From NCBI GenBank assembly GCA_002316675.1, contig DCDZ01000017.1, forward strand, positions 107,543-145,671: a DNA stretch of 38,129 nt. The letters are read 5' to 3'. Every line of letters begins with the position of its first letter. Within the stretch, counting starts at the first letter, position 1. The notes under the pieces were generated by a model. The model worked only from the letters and a program-made list of their open reading frames with translations, had not been told where the DNA came from and made no database searches. The position numbers were made by a program, and so were the translations under genes. This stretch comes from Tyzzerella sp. UBA1042. Lineage in GTDB: Bacteria; Bacillota; Clostridia; Lachnospirales; Anaerotignaceae. Positions 8,499 to 15,584 of this stretch are shown one piece after another.

Positions 8499-9140
8499 TC
8501 ACCTCCCAAGCTTTAGGCCTCTGGGCGTAAGAATGTGCTGGAAAAAACCAATCACTGCATTCGCCACCAAAGCCAGAACTGCGGCGGGAACTGCCCCGGC
8601 CACGATAAATTTTGTTTCATAGGTAGAAAGCCCCGTCCAAATCAAATCACCCAGTCCGCCGGCGCCAATCATACCCGCAAGGGTGGCCCAGCTGATGATA
8701 TAAACTGTGGATAACCGAAGACCGCCGATGATAGCGGGCATGGCAAGGGGGAGCTCTACCTGAAAGAGAATCTGCCCGCCGCTCATACCAATGCCTCGGG
8801 CCGCCTCGATGCAATGGCCGTCTACCTCTAAAATACCCGTATAGGTGTTGCGCAGAATGGGCAAAATGGCATAAAGTGACAGAGCCGCAATGGCAGGGGG
8901 CTTACCAATCCCCATTAAAATCAACATAATACCTAAGAGAACAAGGCCGGGAATGGTTTGAATAACACCGGCGATAGATAAGATGTATTTTGCCGTCCCT
9001 TTGTGGCGGGACAGAAAAATACCGGCAGGAACGGCGATGATTACGCCGATACCCACGGAAACAAGCACAAGCTCTATATGGGTAAAAAAGGCTCTCCAAA
9101 TATCAGTTGAATATTTTGCGAGAAATTCTGAATAGGTCAT
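8499..9140 (-). CDS. opuCB: Compatible-solute ABC transporter permease (first)
   Basis: A 213-aa permease with the same topology as its downstream partner and an EAA loop (EAARGIGMSGGQILFQVELP, around residues 125-144). The ATG at 9140 overlaps the opuCA stop codon (ATGA), indicating translational coupling; the frame's upstream extension lies inside opuCA. Its sequence resemblance to the next gene shows that the two permeases are ancient duplicates. Confidence 0.9.
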   Translation of the reverse strand: MTYSEFLAKYSTDIWRAFFTHIELVLVSVGIGVIIAVPAGIFLSRHKGTAKYILSIAGVIQTIPGLVLLGIMLILMGIGKPPAIAALSLYAILPILRNTYTGILEVDGHCIEAARGIGMSGGQILFQVELPLAMPAIIGGLRLSTVYIISWATLAGMIGAGGLGDLIWTGLSTYETKFIVAGAVPAAVLALVANAVIGFFQHILTPRGLKLGR

Positions 9141-10264
9141 TGCGTCATCTCCCCCCAAAGAGCCTCGCCCATGGCTTTTGCCATACTGGTTTTGGTAATG
9201 AGCCCGGCGACGGTATTATCATCGTTTAGCACGATAACATAGCCGGTGGGAGAAGCGATTAACAGCTCGAAGGCCTCTTGGGCATTGGAATCCCGGTTCA
9301 CCGTGATGGCTTCTACGGTAATCAGCTCGGCAATCTCCTTGCCTGCCTTTCCCTGTGCCTTTATTTTATCAACGGAGACGGTACCCAAATAGGTGTCATC
9401 CTCCTCAATTACAATCAGAGAGGATACATCCCTTCGGCTCATCAGCTCGATACATTCTAAAGTTTTCTTTGTTTTTGGTACGGTAAGTACCTTTTTGCGC
9501 ATAAAGTCCGACGCCACCATACCAGCGGCGTTGACCCCGTTACTCATATGCTTGCCAAGGAAGCTTTTGATAATGGGATCGGCAGGATTTTGCAGCATTT
9601 CCTCCGGAGAAGCAACCTGTAATACCTTGCCCTCGTTCATAAAAACAATGGTATCTGCAAGGCGGATGGCTTCATCCATATCATGGGTAACAAAAACAAT
9701 GGTTTTGCCCAATTTTCTCTGTATTTTTTTCACTTCCTCCTGCAAGGAATCTCTGGTTACAGGGTCCAGGGCGCCAAAAGGCTCATCCATCAGCACAATG
9801 GGCGGAGAGGCCGCAAGAGCCCGCAGTACACCGATACGCTGCTGTTGTCCGCCGGAAAGCTCCGAGGGATATTTTTTTGCGTTTTCCTCATAGGGCATAT
9901 TTACCAAATCCAACAGACGATGCACAATATCGTCGATTTCCTCTTTTTTATAGTTCAGAAGCTTCGGAACAATGGCAATGTTCTGTTCTACTGTCATATT
10001 TGGAAAAAGCCCGATCTGCTGAATGACATACCCAATGGTACGGCGTAGCTTTACAGGGTCCATTTTGGTAATATCTTTGCCGTCAATATAAATTTCACCG
10101 GAATCCGGCTCAATCAACCGATTGATGGTTTTTAGTGTGGTGGTTTTTCCACAGCCACTGGGCCCGATGAGAATGACAAATTCGCCTGCTTTTATATCCA
10201 GATTCAGTGTATCCAGAATTGTTTTCTTACCGTAACGTTTACATACGCTGCGAAATTGAATCAT
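9137..10264 (-). CDS. opuCA: Compatible-solute ABC transporter ATPase with CBS domains
   Basis: A 375-aa ABC ATPase energising osmolyte uptake. Walker A GPSGCGKT lies at residues 34-41, Q-loop near 82, signature LSGGQQQR at 136-143 and Walker B LMDEP at 158-162. Residues about 250-370 hold two CBS repeats; in OpuCA of Listeria and Staphylococcus the CBS region binds c-di-AMP, which inhibits uptake, so this protein may be a post-translational c-di-AMP target. It is the first gene of the four-gene operon and is read from the consensus promoter at 10302-10330. Confidence 0.93.
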   Translation of the reverse strand: MIQFRSVCKRYGKKTILDTLNLDIKAGEFVILIGPSGCGKTTTLKTINRLIEPDSGEIYIDGKDITKMDPVKLRRTIGYVIQQIGLFPNMTVEQNIAIVPKLLNYKKEEIDDIVHRLLDLVNMPYEENAKKYPSELSGGQQQRIGVLRALAASPPIVLMDEPFGALDPVTRDSLQEEVKKIQRKLGKTIVFVTHDMDEAIRLADTIVFMNEGKVLQVASPEEMLQNPADPIIKSFLGKHMSNGVNAAGMVASDFMRKKVLTVPKTKKTLECIELMSRRDVSSLIVIEEDDTYLGTVSVDKIKAQGKAGKEIAELITVEAITVNRDSNAQEAFELLIASPTGYVIVLNDDNTVAGLITKTSMAKAMGEALWGEMTQ

Positions 10265-10290
10265 ATAAGATCTCCTTTCTTACTTTCAAA

Positions 10291-10330
10291 CTAACAACTC
10301 TATTATACATATGAAGTTGTCAGTTGTCAA
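10291..10330. promoter_or_regulatory. Candidate bipartite operator on the opuC promoter
   Basis: CTAACAACT (10291-10299) and AGTTGTCAG (10315-10323) are inverted arms (8 of 9 matching) 15 bp apart, bracketing the -10 box. The right arm is duplicated as AGTTGTC AGTTGTC (10315-10328), reaching into the -35 box. This is where a repressor such as the BusR-like protein encoded next door would act; binding itself is inferred. Confidence 0.55.
10302..10330 (-). promoter_or_regulatory. Consensus sigma-A promoter of the opuC operon
   Basis: Reading the minus strand, TTGACA (10330-10325), a 17-bp spacer and TATAAT (10307-10302) match the consensus exactly, 38 nt before the opuCA start. Such a strong promoter implies control by repression. 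Confidence 0.92.
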
Positions 10331-10343
10331 GTAAGGGAAAATC

Positions 10344-10370
10344 TACAAAAAAAGACTTCGCCTTTTTGTA
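10344..10370 (-). terminator. Probable terminator of the BusR-like regulator gene
   Basis: Perfect 8-nt arms TACAAAAA/TTTTTGTA enclose, on the minus strand, AAAGGC-GAA-GTCTTT followed by Ts. It lies between the regulator gene and the opuC promoter. The rest of 10371-10606 shows only an unassigned open frame without start (10335-10638, plus strand). Confidence 0.5.
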
Positions 10371-10606
10371 AAAGACAAAGTCCGGTGTGTCCGTTTTGGT
10401 GATACTGTTGAAAAGAATGCAGAGATTCCAAGCTTTTTTGAAGAAAATAAGGGAAGCCTCCTAATTGATGCACAAAAGATGGTGCGGCAGATTTTTGTAG
10501 AAAAGAGCGATATATTCTGTACGGAAAGCTTAAATTTTACTGAAAATGGGAAAAAAAACGGCCCATCCCCAGGCTGTTTTGAGGCAGAGAATACTTGCTC
10601 TGGCTT

Positions 10607-11245
10607 TTATTCAGCGCCGAAGGAAGGGTCTGTAATATAATTGGTGACGGTTTCTATGGTAGAAATATTTCCTACAAAAATCAGCGTATCCCCCTCTGCT
10701 AAAATGACGTAGGGGCCGGGAGAGAGAATCACCTTGTCCATGCGGCGGATGGCAATGATGGTTGCCCCGGTTTTATGCCAAAACATGAGATCCATCAGAC
10801 TTTTGCCGATGACAGGAGAGTCCTTTGGTATATCAATTTCATAATTCTGAAAAGGATTGCTTTTTGAAAATTTATCGTTGGTACGCACCAAATGCGCCGC
10901 CATTTCCCGAATTTGCTCACTGAGGAGCAGCTGCTGATCCAAAAGCTTTTTCAGGTTGCGCTGTATGAGGCGGGTATCGTTTTGCTCGCCGAAGCGCTGG
11001 GCAAACTCCGTTGCTTTTTCCACAGAAAGAACCACAACACCGCTGTTTTTGCGAACCTCAACAATGCCCACATCTTCCAGAAGCTTTAAGGCCCTGCGAA
11101 TGGTTTCCGGGGATACACCGTATTCCGATGACATGACGGAGCGCCCGTAGATTTTTGTATTTACTTTCAGTTCCTCTCTTGAGATGCGCAGGGCAATATC
11201 CAACGCAATCTGAGAGTAAACCGGAGGATTGATTTTTTCTTTCAT
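10607..11245 (-). CDS. BusR-like GntR-family regulator with RCK_C (TrkA-C) domain
   Basis: Residues about 5-75 form a GntR winged helix (PPVYSQIALDIALRI; SPETIRRALKLLEDVGIVEV). A helical linker (about 80-125) follows, then an RCK_C/TrkA-C domain (about 135-205: GKSLMDLMFW, AIRRMDKVI, LAEGDTLIFVG). This architecture is that of BusR of Lactococcus and Streptococcus, a repressor of the glycine betaine transporter busAB activated by c-di-AMP binding to RCK_C. Here it lies directly upstream of an opuC operon in the same orientation. Start: ATG at 11245 (212 aa); an in-frame GTG at 11254 is possible, as neither has a strong ribosome binding site. The ligand and target are inferred from architecture and neighbourhood. 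Confidence 0.88.
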   Translation of the reverse strand: MKEKINPPVYSQIALDIALRISREELKVNTKIYGRSVMSSEYGVSPETIRRALKLLEDVGIVEVRKNSGVVVLSVEKATEFAQRFGEQNDTRLIQRNLKKLLDQQLLLSEQIREMAAHLVRTNDKFSKSNPFQNYEIDIPKDSPVIGKSLMDLMFWHKTGATIIAIRRMDKVILSPGPYVILAEGDTLIFVGNISTIETVTNYITDPSFGAE

Positions 11246-11516
11246 AATAAACACCGTTTCATGATATATTTGATTTTGGATTTGGAATATAGACGAATGC
11301 CTGAAAAAATCGGATTTAGAAAGGAACCGTTTCAGTGCTTAAATTTTATATTTCCCAAATACCCAGATGCATTCTAACACATTTCCATAGGAAAGTCCAG
11401 CAATGAGAGAGTAATGGGGGTTCCAGATTCTTACAAAAGGCTGTTTTTTGGAAAAATAAGGCAAACCCACCGCTGTTACAGGTAAAGGGAAACCCTGCGC
11501 AGACGTAGGATACGCC
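11246..11516. other. Intergenic region with no recognised feature
   Basis: It separates the divergent regulator and scfA units. I see no gene, RNA motif or clear terminator; the minus-strand promoter of the regulator gene must lie here but no box pair is convincing. Confidence 0.5.
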
Positions 11517-11546
11517 TTGACAATTGGGGTAAATTTGTTATATACT
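11517..11546 (+). promoter_or_regulatory. Promoter of the SCIFF operon
   Basis: TTGACA (11517-11522) pairs with TATATA (11539-11544, 16-bp spacer) or TATACT (11541-11546, 18-bp spacer), about 95 nt upstream of scfA. Confidence 0.75.
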
Positions 11547-11640
11547 TTTTTCGTATATAGGCGGTTTTTGACAGTAGAGTTTTTCTCTTACAGGCATCAG
11601 AAAACGCATAGATTTTCAGAAAGAGAATGGAGATGAAACC

Positions 11641-11787
11641 GTGGAGAGAATTAAGACAATCAAAACTCGTGACCTGAAGAAGAGCGTAGCTTTTGGCGGC
11701 TGTGGCGAATGCCAGACATCTTGCCAGTCTGCTTGCAAAACCTCCTGTGGCGTTGCAAATCAGCCCTGCGAGAACAAACAGAAGTAA
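11641..11787 (+). CDS. scfA: SCIFF ranthipeptide precursor (six cysteines in forty-five residues)
   Basis: A 48-residue peptide read from a GTG start with GGAG 8 nt upstream; no ATG is in frame, so gene callers easily miss it. The leader (residues 1-20, VERIKTIKTRDLKKSVAFGG) is basic, and the core has six cysteines at 21, 24, 28, 32, 36 and 43 with interspersed Thr/Ser/Asn, the SCIFF signature. It is a ribosomally made peptide modified by the radical SAM enzyme encoded next (scfB), which in studied relatives links Cys sulfur to Thr carbon. The cassette is widespread in Clostridia and the biological role of the product is unresolved. Confidence 0.95.
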   Translation: MERIKTIKTRDLKKSVAFGGCGECQTSCQSACKTSCGVANQPCENKQK

Positions 11788-11813
11788 GCTCAAAAGGATT
11801 GACAAACGAATCC

Positions 11814-11843
11814 GCCGCCTGCTTTTAGTAGGGCGGCATTTTT
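11814..11843 (+). terminator. Attenuator-like hairpin between scfA and scfB
   Basis: GCCGCC(T) and (G)GGCGGC form a 7-bp stem with a 10-nt loop, followed by ATTTTT, 26 nt after the scfA stop and before scfB. A partial terminator here would yield more precursor than maturase message. A weaker stem GGATT/AATCC precedes it. Confidence 0.6.
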
Positions 11844-11885
11844 CGTATGGGGAGACTTCCTTTGAGACGGAAAGGATGAAATAGA

Positions 11886-13256
11886 TTGATACATCAGTAT
11901 AAATTAAACGGATATAACATTGTATTGGATACTTGCAGCGGCTCTGTGCATACGGTGGATGAGGTTGCGTATGACATGATCCAAATGTATGAGGAAAAGA
12001 GCAAGGAAGAAATACTCCAAGCAATATTAGAAAAATATAAAGGCCGGCTCGATGGGACGGAGGCGGTGATGTGCTTTGAGGACATCCAAGCCTTAGCCCG
12101 AGAGGGAAGCCTGTTTGCAAAGGATGAATATGAAGACCTTGCCTTTGATTTTAAAAACAACAGCCATGTTATTAAGGCGCTTTGCCTCCATGTTGCCCAT
12201 ACCTGCAATTTAAATTGCAGCTACTGCTTTGCAAGGCAGGGGAAATACCAGGGAGAGCGGGCCTTGATGAGCTTTACGGTGGGGAAGCAGGCCTTGGATT
12301 TTTTGATTGCCCATTCGGGAACAAGAACAAATCTGGAGGTGGATTTTTTTGGCGGCGAGCCGTTGATGGTTTGGGAGGTGATCAAACAATTGGTGGCCTA
12401 TGCAAGGGAGCAGGAGCCTGTGCATCACAAAAAATTCCGCTTTACCTTAACCACAAACGGTATGCTGATTGATGAGGATGTGATTGCCTTTTCCAACCGG
12501 GAGATGCACAATGTGGTGTTATCCTTAGACGGACGCAAGGAAATACATGACCATTTGCGCAAAACCGTTGGGGGGGAAGGCAGCTACGACACAATTCTGC
12601 CCAAGTTTCAAGAATTTGTAAAGCGCAGAGAGGGCAAGAATTATTATATGCGGGGCACCTTTACCCATAATAATGTAGATTTTACCAATGATATTTTTCA
12701 TATGGCGGATTTGGGCTTTCGGGAGCTAAGCATGGAGCCTGTTGTGTGTGATCCTTCCGACCCCTACGCACTGACGGAGGCGGATTTGCCCAAGCTGTTT
12801 GATCAGTATGAAATTTTGGCAAAGGAAATGCTTCGCCGTAATAAAGCGGGCAACGGCTTTGCATTTTATCATTATATGTTGGATTTGGAAAACGGCCCCT
12901 GTGTTTATAAAAGAATCAGCGGCTGCGGTTCGGGCACGGAATATATGGCAGTTACCCCTTGGGGAGAGCTGTTCCCCTGCCATCAGTTTGTGGGGGATGA
13001 CAAGTACAGCCTAGGCAACATTTGGGAGGGCGTGAAAACCCCTGATGTTCAAGAGCAATTCCGCCACTGCAATGCCTATGCAAGGGAGGAATGCCGGGAT
13101 TGCTGGGCAAAGCTGTACTGTTCCGGCGGCTGTGCTGCAAATGCATACCATGCCACAGGCAATATTCAAGGGATTTACGAGTATGGCTGTAAATTGTTTA
13201 AAAAGCGTATCGAATGCGCCATTATGATGAAGGTTGCAGAAAGCTGTGAGGAATAA
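11886..13256 (+). CDS. scfB: SCIFF radical SAM maturase
   Basis: A 456-aa radical SAM/SPASM enzyme acting on the scfA peptide. Residues about 1-85 look like a PqqD-type RiPP recognition domain that would hold the leader. The SAM-binding [4Fe-4S] motif CNLNCSYC supplies Cys107, Cys111 and Cys114. The C-terminal SPASM region has the cysteines of two auxiliary clusters (GCGSG and PCH near 350-370; CRDCW, YCSGGC and EYGC at about 405-440). The start is a TTG at 11886 with an AAGGA site about 10 nt upstream; the nearby ATG at 11877 stops after two codons. It follows scfA at 98 nt. Confidence 0.95.
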   Translation: MIHQYKLNGYNIVLDTCSGSVHTVDEVAYDMIQMYEEKSKEEILQAILEKYKGRLDGTEAVMCFEDIQALAREGSLFAKDEYEDLAFDFKNNSHVIKALCLHVAHTCNLNCSYCFARQGKYQGERALMSFTVGKQALDFLIAHSGTRTNLEVDFFGGEPLMVWEVIKQLVAYAREQEPVHHKKFRFTLTTNGMLIDEDVIAFSNREMHNVVLSLDGRKEIHDHLRKTVGGEGSYDTILPKFQEFVKRREGKNYYMRGTFTHNNVDFTNDIFHMADLGFRELSMEPVVCDPSDPYALTEADLPKLFDQYEILAKEMLRRNKAGNGFAFYHYMLDLENGPCVYKRISGCGSGTEYMAVTPWGELFPCHQFVGDDKYSLGNIWEGVKTPDVQEQFRHCNAYAREECRDCWAKLYCSGGCAANAYHATGNIQGIYEYGCKLFKKRIECAIMMKVAESCEE

Positions 13257-13260
13257 TATC

Positions 13261-14595
13261 ATGCATACACCCATTTATGATTTTGTAAAAAAATATGGGG
13301 AAAGAGGGGCTGTCCGCCTGCATATGCCGGGGCACAAGGGCAACCCTCTTTTGGGCTGCGAGCCTATGGATATTACGGAAATCAAAGGGGCGGACGACCT
13401 GTATCATGCCGCGGGGATCATTCGCCAAAGTGAGGAGAACGCCTCCGGCTTATTCGGCTCCAAAAAAACCTTTTATGCCACAGGGGGCTCCTCCCAATGC
13501 ATCGGCGCCATGGTGTATTTGGCCATGCTCCATGGGCAAAAAGGACGGCCCATTTTGGCGGCAAGGAATGCCCACAAGGCTTTTTTACATACCTGTGCCT
13601 TGTTGGATTTAGAGGTTGTGTGGCTGTATCCTCAAAAGGAAAGCCCTCTTTGCAGCTGCACTATTTTTCCGGAACAGCTAGAGGGGATTTTGAACGCTAT
13701 GGAGGTATTGCCCTTCGCTCTTTATATTACCTCCCCCGATTATTTGGGGGGTATGGCGGATATTCAGGGGCTTTCCGCCGTTTGCAGAAGCTTTGGCATT
13801 CCTTTGCTGGTGGATAATGCCCATGGGGCTTATCTGCGGTTTTTGCCCGAATCTATGCATCCCTTGGATTTGGGGGCGGATTTATGTTGTGATTCTGCCC
13901 ATAAAACCCTTCCTGTTTTGACGGGCGGGGCCTATTTGCATATTGCAAAAGAGACAAGCTGTTCCTTTGAAGGGGCGGGGAAACAGGCATTGGCCTTCTT
14001 TGGCTCCACCAGCCCTTCCTATTTGGTGCTGCAATCCTTAGATTTATGTAACCGTGTTTTGGCGGAAGGATATAAAAACCGGATAGAGGCTTGTATTGGG
14101 CAAATAAAATACCTTTCTTTGCAATTAGAAGAAAAGGGATATGTGGTACGGAATTTTGAGCCGTTAAAGCTGGTTCTGGATGGAGCGGCAATTGGTCTGG
14201 AGGGCGTTATATTGGCGGAATTTTTGCGGGAAGAAAACATCGAGCCGGAGTTTGCCGATGAGGATACCCTTGTGCTGATGTTTACACCGGAAAATACGGA
14301 AGAGGACTTTCAAAAAATTTTGCAGGCCTTTCCCCCGGTGATTGGAGGCAATGGAAGAAGAAAAAAATCCATACTGCCTGCCCGGGGAGCCCGTCGCTTG
14401 TCTATTCGGGAGGCAATGTTTGCAAAGCGGGAGCCCCTTCCTGTGGAACAGGCTTTGGGGCGAATTTGCGCTGTTCCAGCGGTTTCCTGTCCCCCTGCCA
14501 TACCCATTGCCGTAAGCGGCGAGGAGATTACACAGGAAATGATTGGGCTGTTTTTGCTTTATGGCATTGAGGAGATTGAAGTAGTGAAGGCCTGA
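13261..14595 (+). CDS. PLP-dependent Orn/Lys/Arg decarboxylase family protein
   Basis: A 444-aa fold-type I PLP enzyme of the SpeA/Cad family. HMPGHKG (21-27), the PLP-contacting Asp185 in VDNAHG, and SAHK with Schiff-base Lys215 are all present. The C-terminal domain (about 365-444) is the family's small dimerising domain. The ATG at 13261 has GAGG 10 nt upstream, only 4 nt after scfB, so it is co-transcribed with the SCIFF genes; a start at 13234 inside scfB is less likely. Substrate (arginine, lysine, ornithine) cannot be assigned; family members make polyamine precursors. A link to SCIFF is not implied by function. Confidence 0.87.
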   Translation: MHTPIYDFVKKYGERGAVRLHMPGHKGNPLLGCEPMDITEIKGADDLYHAAGIIRQSEENASGLFGSKKTFYATGGSSQCIGAMVYLAMLHGQKGRPILAARNAHKAFLHTCALLDLEVVWLYPQKESPLCSCTIFPEQLEGILNAMEVLPFALYITSPDYLGGMADIQGLSAVCRSFGIPLLVDNAHGAYLRFLPESMHPLDLGADLCCDSAHKTLPVLTGGAYLHIAKETSCSFEGAGKQALAFFGSTSPSYLVLQSLDLCNRVLAEGYKNRIEACIGQIKYLSLQLEEKGYVVRNFEPLKLVLDGAAIGLEGVILAEFLREENIEPEFADEDTLVLMFTPENTEEDFQKILQAFPPVIGGNGRRKKSILPARGARRLSIREAMFAKREPLPVEQALGRICAVPAVSCPPAIPIAVSGEEITQEMIGLFLLYGIEEIEVVKA

Positions 14596-14672
14596 GGGAT
14601 ACGGTTTAACAACAAACTGTGGTGCTATGCCTTAGCAGACAATGGAGAAAGGCAAGGAAAAATATGTTGGTT

Positions 14673-14710
14673 TATGCGTACCTCTGTTTTTTCAAGAAGA
14701 AGAACGCATA
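14673..14710 (+). promoter_or_regulatory. Inverted repeat just upstream of the TSUP permease gene
   Basis: TATGCGT (14673-14679) and ACGCATA (14704-14710) are perfect 7-nt inverted arms 24 nt apart. The right arm ends 4 nt before the ribosome binding site, so an RNA hairpin here could affect translation, or it could be an operator. Confidence 0.35.
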
Positions 14711-14727
14711 CGGTTAGGAGTAAACAA

Positions 14728-15510
14728 ATGTTTGAGGATACAATCATATCCCTTCAGAGTTTTATCATGCTGATGGGAGCAAGCTTTTTAGCGGGTTTTT
14801 TAGATTCTATTGCAGGGGGCGGCGGTTTGATTTCCTTGCCTGCCTATACCCTAACGGGAATTCCTATGCATTCTGTTTACGGCTGCAATAAATTTTCTGC
14901 GGCCTTTGGGACGACCATTGCCGCATGGCGGTATTGGAAGCATAAAATGCTGGATGTTCAAGTGGGTATTTTGGCGGCAGTGGGAGCATTTGCTGCGTCT
15001 GCCTTGGCGGCGAAGGTAGTTCTTTATTTCAGCGACAGCACCTTAAAAACCATGATGTTCATTGTACTGCCCATTGCGGGGTTTATTACCATTATGAATA
15101 AAAATATGGGGGAAGAAAACCTTTCCGACACTTATTCCAAGAAAAAGAAAGTGATTCTCTCCATTGTGATTGGCGCAATCATCGGGTTCTATGACGGCTT
15201 GGTTGGCCCCGGCACGGGAACCTTTGCCTTGATGGCGTTCTGCTTCCTCATGAAGTACGATTTGCGTACCGCTTCGGGCAATGCAAAGTGCTTAAACTTA
15301 GCCTCTAATTATGCGGCTTTGGCGGTATTTTTGATGGAAGGAACCGTTTATTTTAAAATAGCCGTTCCTGCGGCGATTTTTGGTATTGCAGGGAATTATT
15401 GCGGGGCAGGAGTTGCCATCAAAAAAGGTGCAAAAGCCATTCAATTCATGCTGATGGTTGTGATCGTTTTATTGTTTCTTAAGATGGGATCGGAGGTGCT
15501 TTTTTCATAA
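14728..15510 (+). CDS. TSUP (TauE/SafE, DUF81) family membrane permease
   Basis: A 260-aa protein with about eight membrane helices. Two related halves carry the family glycine motifs: DSIAGGGGLISLPAYTL near residue 25 and DGLVGPGTGTFALM near residue 160, each followed by a conserved N-K or N-A-K segment. TSUP proteins export or import small organosulfur or oxo-anions such as sulfite or sulfoacetate; the substrate is unknown here. The ATG at 14728 has TAGGAG 7 nt upstream and is preferred over an ATG at 14674 that lies in the upstream repeat. It may share the scf transcript, 130 nt after the decarboxylase gene. Confidence 0.85.
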   Translation: MFEDTIISLQSFIMLMGASFLAGFLDSIAGGGGLISLPAYTLTGIPMHSVYGCNKFSAAFGTTIAAWRYWKHKMLDVQVGILAAVGAFAASALAAKVVLYFSDSTLKTMMFIVLPIAGFITIMNKNMGEENLSDTYSKKKKVILSIVIGAIIGFYDGLVGPGTGTFALMAFCFLMKYDLRTASGNAKCLNLASNYAALAVFLMEGTVYFKIAVPAAIFGIAGNYCGAGVAIKKGAKAIQFMLMVVIVLLFLKMGSEVLFS

Positions 15511-15540
15511 TAGGGAGAGTACCTGTTTTTGCAGCGCGCT

Positions 15541-15582
15541 GAAAAAAAGAGGCATCGACAGAGTCGATACCTTCTTTTTTAT
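15541..15582. terminator. Bidirectional terminator
   Basis: An A-run and AGGCATCGAC pair with GTCGATACCT and a T-run (one mismatch). It closes the TSUP gene on the plus strand and the LRR/VWA/MoxR operon on the minus strand. Confidence 0.8.
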
Positions 15583-15584
15583 TT

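Noticed and set aside
11799..11827. TTGACA at 11799 as a separate scfB promoter
   Set aside because: There is no -10 box at 16-18 bp; the sequence is part of the small GGATT/AATCC stem ahead of the attenuator.
11476..12120. 214-codon minus-strand open frame over the scfA region
   Set aside because: It would run antisense through the SCIFF promoter, peptide and maturase start; no ribosome binding site, Ser/Leu/Arg-rich noise.
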